Positions 1-6,888 are shown, numbered from the stretch's first letter. The stretch: 8,519 nucleotides of DNA from Lachnoclostridium sp. UBA7097 (GCA_002499945.1 DKYP01000099.1:1-8519); one strand, 5' to 3'. Notes: generated by a model not told the origin, from the sequence alone. Numbers and translations: made by a program.

Positions 1-1030
1 TTTTTATCGAACTCACGTTATTTACTTTGCTGTTTGCACTGGATGTTTTTTCATTGACATCATGCACTGTGGCAGTAACTTCTTCCATGGCAGCAGACAG
101 TTCTTCCATTACTACAGATATATCACATGCGCTGGCATTAGCTGTCCCTGCCCTGCCTGCAACATTATTTATACTGTTGTCAAGTTTTTTTGAATTGGTA
201 ATAATTATTTTCATTATGTTTTCAAGTTTACTGATAAATTCATTAATATTAGCCGACACACGCCCTATCTCATTTGAAGATTTTACAGATATCCTTTTTG
301 ACAAATCACCACGCCTGGAATTAATGCTGTTTATAATAATATCAAGTTCACCATTCATTCTTTTTAAAGGGGTTATTACTTTCCTTATTATAATAACAAT
401 AACAAAAACTATTACTGCTGCCGTTATAGCAAGAATAACCATACATGCCAGCTTTGATGTATTATATACTGACTTTAACTTTACTTTAAGCCCATCCGTG
501 ACTTTATCATTGGCTCCAATAATCTTATCAATATCTTCCTGTAATATATCTGACCATCTTGTAACTTCACGGGCAAGGCTGTAATTAGCATAATTCATGC
601 CAGAGCCTGAATCTTTATATGCAAGCTTTTTAAGGTTATTTACATTATCTAAAAAAGCCATAAAATGTGCCCTGTAACTTTTAAACATTTCACTGGTATC
701 ATCATCCTTAAACGCACCATCAAGCTGTTCCATCAGTGCATCCGCCTCACTGGCCGCATCCTCCACACCAGCCCATGCCTGTTCCAGCACTTCCTTATTG
801 CCCGATAAAAAAAGATTAAGTGTAAGCTTTTGTATGCGTTCATTCCTTACACTTATTTTGTCAAGTACAGTGATATTAGCAAGCTGTTCCCCATATATTC
901 TTTCGCTTGCCTTATTAACACTGCTTAGTGCCGTCAACGATATGTATACTGATACTGTGCTTAAAATCCCAAGAATAATAACAGGTATTACAATATAAGA
1001 AGCAACACTTTTAAATCCCCTTTTTTTCAT
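1..1030 (-). CDS. Methyl-accepting chemotaxis protein, N-terminal part (cut by window edge)
   Basis: This is a membrane chemoreceptor that would signal through CheW/CheA to the flagellar motor. The ATG at 1030 is preceded by AGGAGA and GGAG, and the frame stays open for 343 codons to the left edge. In order I see a short basic N-terminus, TM1 (about residues 8-30), a mostly helical extracellular domain (about 31-190, consistent with a 4HB_MCP-type sensor), TM2 (about 194-215) and a HAMP domain (about 216-268, with the ITPLKRMN start and a later NEIGR motif). The beginning of the signalling coiled coil follows, with the typical MEELSAAMEEV at 308-318. The conserved hairpin tip and any methylation sites past the edge are not visible. 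The extracellular domain has no recognisable ligand motif, so the attractant is unknown. It stands alone upstream, separated from the HAD remnant by a terminator. Confidence 0.93.
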   Translation of the reverse strand, partial: MKKRGFKSVASYIVIPVIILGILSTVSVYISLTALSSVNKASERIYGEQLANITVLDKISVRNERIQKLTLNLFLSGNKEVLEQAWAGVEDAASEADALMEQLDGAFKDDDTSEMFKSYRAHFMAFLDNVNNLKKLAYKDSGSGMNYANYSLAREVTRWSDILQEDIDKIIGANDKVTDGLKVKLKSVYNTSKLACMVILAITAAVIVFVIVIIIRKVITPLKRMNGELDIIINSINSRRGDLSKRISVKSSNEIGRVSANINEFISKLENIMKIIITNSKKLDNSINNVAGRAGTANASACDISVVMEELSAAMEEVTATVHDVNEKTSSANSKVNNVSSIK

Positions 1031-1068
1031 AATAATCTCCATTCTCCTTTTATTTATCATGTGTAAAA

Positions 1069-1077
1069 ATTTTATCA
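1069..1077 (-). promoter_or_regulatory. Candidate extended -10 of the chemoreceptor promoter
   Basis: On the minus strand TGATAAAAT reads as an extended -10 (TG, one base, TAAAAT) about 40 bases before the chemoreceptor ATG. The -35 region is poor; GTTACC at 16-base spacing matches the consensus at only three positions. A flagellar sigma-D promoter, common for chemoreceptors in Firmicutes, was looked for and not convincingly found. The box lies inside the second, imperfect copy of the palindrome described separately. Confidence 0.35.
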
Positions 1078-1113
1078 TTCATTTACAGCCGGTAACACTA
1101 TTTATTTTTCAAA

Positions 1114-1135
1114 AAAGTGTAAAATTTTACACTTT
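1114..1135. promoter_or_regulatory. 22-bp perfect palindrome upstream of the chemoreceptor; candidate operator
   Basis: The sequence AAAGTGTAAAA/TTTTACACTTT is perfectly self-complementary over 22 bp. A degenerate copy (GTGTAAAA followed by ATTTTATCA) lies at 1061-1077, overlapping the candidate -10 of the chemoreceptor gene. The two centres are about 56 bp apart. Two sites of this form, one on the promoter and one upstream, fit a dimeric regulator. On the minus strand the palindrome is also followed by further T residues, so it could instead be a weak second terminator behind the HAD remnant. Confidence 0.45.
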
Positions 1136-1141
1136 CAACAC

Positions 1142-1188
1142 AAAAAATAAAGACCTTTACCTACAATAAATGTAGTAAAAGCCTTTAT
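1142..1188 (-). terminator. Intrinsic terminator of the HAD remnant
   Basis: Reading the minus strand just after the stop codon at 1199, the arms at 1188-1171 and 1165-1147 pair over about 18 positions with one mismatch and small bulges around an AT-rich loop. A TTTTT run at 1146-1142 follows. This is the normal 3' end of the gene whose tail survives at 1199-1351, and it shows that end is original. Confidence 0.75.
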
Positions 1189-1198
1189 ATCGTATTGC

Positions 1199-1351
1199 CT
1201 AGAAAAACATCTTTTCTACTTCTTTCTTTGCCTGTATAAGGTCTGTACATATCTTTATACAATATGAAATTATACCAGGAGAGGGATTGGTTAAATCAGG
1301 TACCATAATGGTTGTGCACCCTGCTGTATATCCTGCTTTTATACCATTCCC
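1199..1351 (-). pseudogene. C-terminal remnant of a HAD-family (beta-phosphoglucomutase-like) hydrolase
   Basis: About 50 codons at the end of a minus-strand reading frame encode GIKAGYTAGCTTIMVPDL, then a helical tail ending KKEVEKMFF and a TAG at 1201-1199. GIKAGxxAG plus IMVPDL is the usual C-terminal signature following motif IV of HAD subfamily I phosphatases such as beta-phosphoglucomutase-like enzymes. Further upstream the frame no longer resembles the family. A possible ED pair lies in a different frame near 1371-1376, and the DxDx nucleophile motif, cap domain and start codon are absent. The fragment therefore cannot be an active phosphatase. Its terminator is intact and its 5' side abuts the ROK fragment head-to-head, so a deletion between two divergent genes is the likely cause. 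The HAD assignment rests on a short segment. Confidence 0.7.
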
Positions 1352-1398
1352 GCCCGGTAAGCCCCTTGAAATCTTCCCTGAGCGAAGAATGTTTCTGG

Positions 1399-1887
1399 TT
1401 TACAGTAGAAGGCACTACTTCTTTAGTGCTTGCAGGCAGGAAAGCTGCTGCCTGCTCCGTTGTTCCTGATTACTGTATAAGTATTGGTGTGGAAATTTTA
1501 AAAAAAGAAGTCAAGATGATTGCCATCAATCTATATGGTGAAAAAATCCGCCACATGGCGTATGAAATAGATTTTGAAAATTTCTTCCAGAAAGTACGTA
1601 TGAAAGAACCTTATTGTTTAGAACAGTGGAATACCTTTCTTACAGATTTAGCCAGGGCAATCAATATGCTGCACCTGGTTTATGATACAGACTTTATCCT
1701 TGGTGGATATATCTCCCAATACCTTTGTGATGAAGACCTTGGCTTTATCCATGAAAAAATCCAGCAGATGACACCATTTACAGAAGAACAGGACTTCCTC
1801 CGTATAAGCAAAATGCCAGAACACAATATTTCAATAGGCGCTGCACTTCCTTATATCCAGGCATTTTTAAACAACTTTGGTATCTGA
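1399..1887 (+). pseudogene. ROK-family transcriptional repressor, truncated and internally deleted
   Basis: This is the only plus-strand gene seen. From about 1399 the frame reads like the wing of a ROK repressor HTH (VEGTTS, then AGRKAA at 1432-1449). The first strands of the sugar-kinase fold follow (YCISIGVEI from 1471, then INLYGEKI). It then jumps near 1582-1600 directly to the family's C-terminal part: a helix LARAINMLHLVYD, FILGG near 1693-1707 and SIGAALPY near 1831. Intact ROK repressors have about 380-400 residues. Here the recognition helices and roughly 200 central residues are missing, including the ExGH sugar site and the cysteine-rich zinc motif. The upstream ATG at 1312 lies in sequence belonging to the HAD remnant and is not a convincing start. 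The ATG at 1516, with weak GAAG upstream, could at most give a 123-residue fragment without a DNA-binding domain. It ends 18 bases from the convergent permease gene. Confidence 0.72.
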
Positions 1888-1905
1888 CAGCCAGATTAAC
1901 AGGCA

Positions 1906-3006
1906 CTAATAATTACAAATATCTGCATTTATAAGCTTCCTGCCCTGCAGAAGTGTTACCGGGACCAGAATAATTAAATTGCTTGCCACCATCCCTGCCA
2001 TTGACATATTGTTATAATAAAAGAGCCTTAATCCGCGTGGTATTAAATATAAGTTATTAAATAAATATATCCCTGCCATTATTACACATACACCCGCTAA
2101 AATACCAGTAATATCAATTACAAGCACTTCTGACAATATTTTCAAACGTATCTTTTTCATGGATATGCCAATAGCCTTATATAGTGCAAATTCCCCCTGC
2201 CTGTGCTGGTAAAGCCCTGCAAATGCTGCATTTATTGTAATTGCCATAATAACAGAAAGTAAAATTATAATAAAGAAATATATATAATAAAAATTACCTA
2301 ACTGTTCATTTATACGGTTCTTATAATAATCATATCCCCTTGCATAAACTTTATATTCTGTTTCTAATTTATCCAGCAGTTCCTTAAATTCTTTATCACC
2401 CATGGAATTATTTAAAAGCAGGCAGCTTGCGCTATTTGTATCACTAATATAATATGTTCCATACCCGTCTTCATCTGTAATTGCATCTAAAGTATATTCC
2501 TGGTCAGTATATTCGCTGTCTTCTTCTACAAGCCGGCCTCCTGGCCCCATGCCCCTGTTATCCGCCTGCAAACTGCTCATTATTACGCTTCCGTTACCAA
2601 TATCCTTGTCTTTATTCTTAGTTTGTATTTTAATTCCAGTAAAATTACAATATGTTTCAAAATCCTCTTTACTACGGAATGAATACTGTGTATATACATT
2701 TTTAAAATCCATAACAGCCGTGGTGCATATTTCGTTATATACCCCCTGGTGCAAAACCGTAATTCTTTTGTCCTTTTCTAACATTTCCACTACTTTTGCA
2801 AAATCTTCATTATTTTTATCAGTTGCCATGGAATTTACAATAGCTGTATTCCTGTCCCTTTCCAGTGAAATTTTAAACATGCTTTCCACATTTGATATAT
2901 ACAGGCCTGCCATATAAATTGCAAATGTAAGCACAAACATAAATATAAGCAGTACTGACCTTTTTATATTTTCTTTCATAAAATACATTGCAGAAAAAGG
3001 CTTCAA
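1906..3006 (-). CDS. FtsX/MacB-like ABC transporter permease (second subunit)
   Basis: This 366-residue membrane subunit belongs to a type VII-like ABC exporter. TM1 is at about residues 17-38, followed by an extracellular domain of about 200 residues. TM2 is at about 241-264, then a cytoplasmic coupling segment (QGEFALYKAIGISMKKI) typical of the FtsX permease domain, TM3 at about 291-316 and TM4 at about 336-354. The start is TTG at 3006, overlapping the ATPase stop (TTGA), with AAAGGTGGTG seven bases ahead. The first ATG, at 2988, has no ribosome binding site. Overlap with the ATPase implies translational coupling. It is clearly a different protein from the upstream permease, so the transporter is probably a heterodimer of two four-TM subunits. 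The substrate is unknown; antimicrobial peptides or lipoprotein-type cargo are family possibilities. I see no convincing terminator after its stop. Confidence 0.88.
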   Translation of the reverse strand: MKPFSAMYFMKENIKRSVLLIFMFVLTFAIYMAGLYISNVESMFKISLERDRNTAIVNSMATDKNNEDFAKVVEMLEKDKRITVLHQGVYNEICTTAVMDFKNVYTQYSFRSKEDFETYCNFTGIKIQTKNKDKDIGNGSVIMSSLQADNRGMGPGGRLVEEDSEYTDQEYTLDAITDEDGYGTYYISDTNSASCLLLNNSMGDKEFKELLDKLETEYKVYARGYDYYKNRINEQLGNFYYIYFFIIILLSVIMAITINAAFAGLYQHRQGEFALYKAIGISMKKIRLKILSEVLVIDITGILAGVCVIMAGIYLFNNLYLIPRGLRLFYYNNMSMAGMVASNLIILVPVTLLQGRKLINADICNY

Positions 3007-3680
3007 TTTTTTTCACCACCTTTCTGGGCCCTTGCCATTCCGTCCCACATTTCAATAACCCCGTCAGCATCTTTAAGTATTGAAATATCATGTGTAATTA
3101 CAAGTACCAGATGTTTTTTTGAATATTCTTTAAGAACCCTCATAACCGCAAAAGCATTTTCATGGTCAAGTGCTGCTGTAGGTTCATCTGCAAAAAGGAC
3201 TGACGGGTTATTTATCATTGCCCTTGCTATTGCAACACGCTGCCTCTGCCCGCCTGAAAGCTGTCTTGGTCTTTTTTTCAGTTCCCTTTCGCTTAAACCA
3301 AGCTCTTTTAAAATACTTACAGCCTTTTCTTTTACCTGGACACTATTTTCATCTGCTGCCACAACAACATTATCAATAGCTGGCATATATGGAATTAAAA
3401 AATGCCTCTGGAATACAAAGCCAAATTCTTTTCTTCTTAAATCCTCACGTTCAGAGTTTTTTATATTAATTATATCTTTTCCATTATATAATATTTCACC
3501 ATCAGTTGGTTTCTTCAACGTAGAAAGGCAGTACATTAATGTAGACTTCCCACTTCCTGACGGGCCAATAAGGCCGGTTAACCCTGTATCTGGAAGGCTT
3601 AAATCAAACCCTCCCAAAGCATACATTTTATTTTCCTTTTCAATATCATAAATCATTGTAATATTTTTTACGCTAAACAT
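3003..3680 (-). CDS. ABC transporter ATP-binding protein (LolD/MacB-type)
   Basis: This 225-residue nucleotide-binding subunit powers the two flanking permeases. All ATPase motifs are visible: Walker A GPSGSGKST (39-47), Q-loop FQ (90-91), signature LSGGQRQRVA (141-150), Walker B VLFADEP (161-167), D-loop AALD (169-172) and H-loop THD (196-198). The size and the LSGGQRQRVAIARAM form are typical of the LolD/MacB/BceA group paired with FtsX-type permeases. I chose the ATG at 3680 because AGAAAGGTGG lies eight bases before it. A GTG at 3692 would add four residues but overlaps that ribosome binding site. It begins 17 bases after the first permease stop, and its own stop overlaps the second permease start, so the three genes form one operon. 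No missing or altered catalytic residue was seen. Confidence 0.95.
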   Translation of the reverse strand: MFSVKNITMIYDIEKENKMYALGGFDLSLPDTGLTGLIGPSGSGKSTLMYCLSTLKKPTDGEILYNGKDIINIKNSEREDLRRKEFGFVFQRHFLIPYMPAIDNVVVAADENSVQVKEKAVSILKELGLSERELKKRPRQLSGGQRQRVAIARAMINNPSVLFADEPTAALDHENAFAVMRVLKEYSKKHLVLVITHDISILKDADGVIEMWDGMARAQKGGEKN

Positions 3681-3697
3681 AGCCGGAACCACCTTTC

Positions 3698-4861
3698 TTA
3701 CATATCATCATCTATTGCATCTATTGTTTTTATTTTATATATTTCCATCCTGGCAGGTATCTGCAAAATGCCAAATAATGCAGTATATGCACATAATATT
3801 TTCGTAAGTATCTCCGGTATAAAATATGTACATCCCAGTCCCAGTTCTGTAATTAACAATACATCAAGCACCTTCATTAAAACCATAGTTATTGCTGCTG
3901 CTATTAAAAAGGCTGTTATAAAGGTAAATAAAAGTTCTCTTAGAATTGAAAAATAAATTGTCTTTCTGCTATATCCTATAGAAGCATATAAACACCATTC
4001 GCTGCGCCTGTCCCTCATATATGATATACTTACAATAATTACAAGCAATGTAATAATAAGCAGGATACCATTAAAAATAATATTGGTAGAGCTTGAAATA
4101 ACTGATATTATATCATCCTGTAAATCCTTTTCACCTTTCTCCAAATCTACAAATGTTGAACCTTCTAATACAATACCCTGCTTTTTTATAGCACTTTCAA
4201 GATTTCTTACAGTACCATCTGTTATAACACATAGCATTGGATTTAAAAATGTACTGCTACCGCCAGATAAACCACAACCAAAGTAATAATCACAATCAAT
4301 AATGCCAACAATCTTTACATCTTTATTCTGGCTTAAGCCATCTCCCAGTTTATAACCATAATTTTTCATTAATTTCCTGTCCATTACAACTTCTTCTGCT
4401 TTATCAGGCATACGCCCTTCTTCAAGCCCTGCACCCATATGCTTTAAAAGGATTTCCATATGTTCTTTATCAGTCATTGGGATTTCAACATAATAATTCC
4501 CGACAATTGAAGCAACATAAGTGTATTCCACCTGCGCAATAAAGGCATCCCCTATACCTTTACATTGTTTTAGGGAATTTTCTATTTCACCATATTTTTT
4601 ATTTACAGCCTCCATGTAAATATCTTCTGAATCTGCCTTAGGGTTACTTCTGTCAAATTCCAGGCCATCCGCACCAAATACTATATACTGTATATATTTT
4701 CCATTTTCTACTAATACTGATTTAAATGTTTCTGATGTTGTTGAAAGAAGAAACATTGAAATATATGTAATAATAAAAAACATGGCAAGGCTTGTTACTA
4801 AAACAGATACCCGTCTTTTATTATTTTTAATATAATAAAAAGCTGAAATTTTCTGTGACAT
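3698..4861 (-). CDS. FtsX/MacB-like ABC transporter permease (first subunit)
   Basis: This 387-residue permease is the first gene of the ABC operon. TM1 is at about residues 18-41. The extracellular domain (about 42-255) contains a MacB core-domain segment, GLEEGRMPDKAEEVVM (145-160), followed by YGYKLGDGL. TM2 is at about 260-281, the coupling segment RRSEWCLYASIGYSRKTI is at 285-302, and TM3 and TM4 are at about 305-332 and 350-369. A short charged cytoplasmic tail ends in DDDM. I chose the ATG at 4861, six bases after AGAGAGG; a GTG at 4879 would add six residues but lacks a ribosome binding site. No membrane-fusion partner such as YknX or MacA is present in the window. This separates the system from classic tripartite MacAB and suggests the extracellular domains act alone. 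Confidence 0.9.
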   Translation of the reverse strand: MSQKISAFYYIKNNKRRVSVLVTSLAMFFIITYISMFLLSTTSETFKSVLVENGKYIQYIVFGADGLEFDRSNPKADSEDIYMEAVNKKYGEIENSLKQCKGIGDAFIAQVEYTYVASIVGNYYVEIPMTDKEHMEILLKHMGAGLEEGRMPDKAEEVVMDRKLMKNYGYKLGDGLSQNKDVKIVGIIDCDYYFGCGLSGGSSTFLNPMLCVITDGTVRNLESAIKKQGIVLEGSTFVDLEKGEKDLQDDIISVISSSTNIIFNGILLIITLLVIIVSISYMRDRRSEWCLYASIGYSRKTIYFSILRELLFTFITAFLIAAAITMVLMKVLDVLLITELGLGCTYFIPEILTKILCAYTALFGILQIPARMEIYKIKTIDAIDDDM

Positions 4862-4881
4862 ATTATACCTCTCTTCCACAT

Positions 4882-4909
4882 TTTATATATTTCCCTGCAA
4901 GGCCCCTGC
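4882..4909 (-). promoter_or_regulatory. Candidate regulator-dependent promoter of the ABC operon
   Basis: Between the sensor-operon terminator and the first permease the minus strand carries TATAAA (4887-4882) as a possible -10. No TTGACA-like -35 is present. The -35 area is instead filled by two direct GCAGGG repeats (4909-4904 and 4898-4893) exactly 11 bp apart, one helical turn. A promoter with a poor -35 overlaid by helically phased direct repeats fits activation by a response regulator. The start site would lie very close to the ribosome binding site, giving a leader of about 14 bases, which makes the call tentative. Confidence 0.35.
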
Positions 4910-4937
4910 CCCTATATTACAGCATTTTTCCTTTAAT

Positions 4938-4977
4938 AAAAAAAGTAACCATAGTCACAATGGCATATGACTATGGT
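4938..4977 (-). terminator. Intrinsic terminator of the kinase-regulator operon
   Basis: On the minus strand, 14 bases after the response-regulator stop, the arms GACTATGGT-complement and ACCATAGTC (4977-4969 and 4956-4948) form a perfect 9-bp stem around a 12-base loop. Seven T residues (4944-4938) follow closely. It separates the sensor operon from the ABC operon, so the transporter needs its own promoter. Confidence 0.85.
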
Positions 4978-4990
4978 AATATTCTTAATA

Positions 4991-5620
4991 TTATTCTTTC
5001 ATGGCAACAATTAATTTGGAACGGTCATGTATGCCCGTTTTATCATATATAGAAGATATATAATTTTTAACCGTCCCTTCTGAAATATACAATTCATTTG
5101 CAATCTGCCTGTTATTTAAACCTTTGGAAAGAAGCCTGCATATTTCCTTTTCCCTTTCAGTCATATCTGACAGCAGTTCCTCATTTGCTTCCGATACATC
5201 CTTATTTTTTTGTAAAAGCGCTGCCATACGTTCCATAACTTCAGGCCCTGCCACATTCAGCCCTCCCATAATCCCGTATATCGCACCAAGTATTGCATCT
5301 TTGCCGCTTCCTTTTAGCAAATACCCGTCAGCCCCGCCAGCTATTGCATTTGTAATATTCTTATTATCATAAAATGTAGTAAGTACCAGTATTTTTATTG
5401 CAGGAAATTCCTGTTTCATCCTGCGGATTAATTCAATCCCTCCCATGCCTTTCATATTTAAATCTACCATTGCAAGCTGGCATGTCCTCTCCCGGAGTAT
5501 AGATAATGCTTCCTTGCCATCATGCGCCATTCCAATTACATCAATCTGGTTCATTGTTAAAATAATTTCAAGGCTCTCAAGAAGCAGCGGTTCATCATCT
5601 ACAAGTAAAACTTCCAACAT
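4991..5620 (-). CDS. Response regulator, NarL/FixJ family
   Basis: This 209-residue cytoplasmic transcription factor is controlled by phosphorylation. The receiver domain covers about 1-118, with acidic pocket D8/D9, phospho-acceptor D53 in MVDLNM, switch threonine T81 and conserved lysine K103 (LLKG). A linker leads to a LuxR-type HTH at about 152-208, with MTEREKEICRLL, then GLNNRQIANEL and a recognition helix around SEGTVKNYISSI. The ATG at 5620 follows the kinase stop by five bases, and its ribosome binding site (AAAGGGG, ten bases ahead) lies inside the last kinase codons, indicating tight co-translation. All phosphorylation residues are present, so it should be functional. The likely targets are the ABC operon immediately downstream and possibly its own operon, inferred from position and the shared promoter motif. 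Confidence 0.96.
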   Translation of the reverse strand: MLEVLLVDDEPLLLESLEIILTMNQIDVIGMAHDGKEALSILRERTCQLAMVDLNMKGMGGIELIRRMKQEFPAIKILVLTTFYDNKNITNAIAGGADGYLLKGSGKDAILGAIYGIMGGLNVAGPEVMERMAALLQKNKDVSEANEELLSDMTEREKEICRLLSKGLNNRQIANELYISEGTVKNYISSIYDKTGIHDRSKLIVAMKE

Positions 5621-5625
5621 ATTAA

Positions 5626-6798
5626 CTAATCCCCTTTTTTATTTTCTAAATATGCAACAGGCATCATAATCTCTGCATAAAAACCATTATCATTTTTAAA
5701 TACAGTTTTGCCTCCTGCCTTCTGGACATATTTTATAATTTTCTTAATACCAAAACCATTTTCTATTTTCTGCGGGGCATTTCCACTATTAAAACTGCTT
5801 TTTCCATTATCTTTTACAGAAACCTTAATATGTGTACTGTCTGCCTGCAGCCATATAGTAAATATGTCCGCATTTCCATGTTTAACCCCGTTAGTAAGAA
5901 GTTCACTGGCTGCACCTGTAAGAAACTCTGTATGTTCATGCGGGATTTGCAAATCTTGCCCCATAACTTCAATACCAAAATAAACTTTAATTCCTGTATC
6001 CATTTTAAAATTATCTATAACAGCTTCAAGGTCCATTTTAAAATCATCAATAGAAATATTCTCTGTTTCTTCATCCAGGACCCTTACAGCATGCCTTATA
6101 GATTCAAGCCCTGTCTTTATACGTTCATTCGCTACCCTGGTTTTATCCGCTGCCCTTAAAGGGTCAGTTTCCCATAACATCCCTGCGGCTTCAAGCGCCA
6201 TGCTTGCAGCTGTAATTGTATGCCCTACACTATTATGTATATTACGGCTTATATTCTCCCGTTCTTCTAATCTTGCATTCCTTTCAATAATATTATTCTG
6301 CATTATAAGCATATGGTTAAGCTTCTTCTCAGCAAGCCCGCTTACCGCAAGCTGTTTTATGGAATTTTCAACTTTATTTTTGTAATCTGTATATTTTTCT
6401 ATAATTACCTGTATATGCCATATAAGGACAGATATTATAAAAAGCACTGCCGCCTGTACAATTATTAATGGCAAAACATCCAGTAAACTGCCCGCATTAC
6501 AAAATACTTTAAAAACCAGGTATACAACAGGAGGTACTACAAAACTTGTCCTTTTATACCCTGACTGCCCAAATAAAAGAAATAACAGAAAACCTTTTGA
6601 TAAAATACAAAGAAATAAAACAAGTACCACCTTAACAAAAATTATTAAAATATTTCTTTTCTCTGAAAGATTTTCTATTGTAAAAACAACAAGCAGAAGC
6701 CCGGCAGCAAATAACATATAATATGGCTCATCAGTATAAAATAAACCATAAAATGTTAATATTATTGTTAAAAACTGCGTCCTGAAAAAATCCACCAT
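5626..6798 (-). CDS. Sensor histidine kinase, HisKA_3 (NarX/DesK-like) family
   Basis: This 390-residue membrane kinase is the partner of the adjacent NarL-type regulator. The first 135 residues are very hydrophobic, with about five predicted membrane segments and almost no extracellular domain, as in intramembrane-sensing or DesK-like kinases. A helical linker (about 136-180) follows. The HisKA_3 phosphorylation site is ERENISRNIHNSVGH with the phospho-acceptor at H188. The ATPase domain has the N-box SELLTNGVKHG (N303), DNG (330-332) and the glycine box GFGIKKI near 348-354. I chose the ATG at 6798, preceded by GGGGA at about seven bases. A GTG at 6846 would add 16 residues, but it has no ribosome binding site and overlaps a leader ORF. 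The residue after H188 is asparagine, where the family more often has an acidic residue. Confidence 0.93.
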   Translation of the reverse strand: MVDFFRTQFLTIILTFYGLFYTDEPYYMLFAAGLLLVVFTIENLSEKRNILIIFVKVVLVLFLCILSKGFLLFLLFGQSGYKRTSFVVPPVVYLVFKVFCNAGSLLDVLPLIIVQAAVLFIISVLIWHIQVIIEKYTDYKNKVENSIKQLAVSGLAEKKLNHMLIMQNNIIERNARLEERENISRNIHNSVGHTITAASMALEAAGMLWETDPLRAADKTRVANERIKTGLESIRHAVRVLDEETENISIDDFKMDLEAVIDNFKMDTGIKVYFGIEVMGQDLQIPHEHTEFLTGAASELLTNGVKHGNADIFTIWLQADSTHIKVSVKDNGKSSFNSGNAPQKIENGFGIKKIIKYVQKAGGKTVFKNDNGFYAEIMMPVAYLENKKGD

Positions 6799-6826
6799 AT
6801 AAAAATCCCCAGCTTCCAAAGTAAAA

Positions 6827-6856
6827 TTATTTAAATATTTTAACACACATATTCAT
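6827..6856 (-). CDS. Possible 9-residue leader ORF before the kinase gene
   Basis: In the roughly 100-base leader between the predicted kinase promoter and its ATG, AAGGGG is followed after ten bases by an ATG opening MNMCVKIFK and a TAA. The ribosome binding site is better than that of the kinase gene itself. It may be a translated leader peptide or chance; I see no terminator hairpin after it. Confidence 0.25.
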   Translation of the reverse strand: MNMCVKIFK

Positions 6857-6888
6857 AATTTCAAAGCCCCTTATTACTACAAAATATA

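Noticed and set aside
27..584. Long open plus-strand frame opposite the chemoreceptor
   Set aside because: The minus-strand frame encodes clear TM, HAMP and signalling-helix features; the plus-strand frame is its antisense shadow with no ribosome binding site or family resemblance.
1031..1113. Flagellar sigma-D (TAAA-N15-GCCGATA) promoter for the chemoreceptor
   Set aside because: CCGGCTG is present but the -35 element and spacing do not fit.
1359..1382. Minus-strand EDFKGL as HAD motif IV
   Set aside because: It is in a different frame from GIKAG and the spacing to GIKAG is too long for the normal EDSxxGxxA signature, so it was not used to extend the pseudogene.
1312..1398. ATG at 1312 as the true start of the ROK gene
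   Set aside because: The stretch 1312-1351 is the complement of the HAD tail, has no ribosome binding site before 1312, and yields no HTH; the recognisable ROK sequence starts only near 1399.
1888..1905. Bidirectional terminator between the ROK fragment and the ABC operon
   Set aside because: GCCTG/CTGGC pairs only with a central mismatch and there is no T-run on either strand.
4877..4879. GTG start for the first permease
   Set aside because: No ribosome binding site precedes it, whereas the ATG at 4861 has AGAGAGG at ideal distance.
6844..6846. GTG start for the histidine kinase
   Set aside because: The nearest purine-rich site is 20 bases away and serves another ATG; the ATG at 6798 with GGGGA is better.
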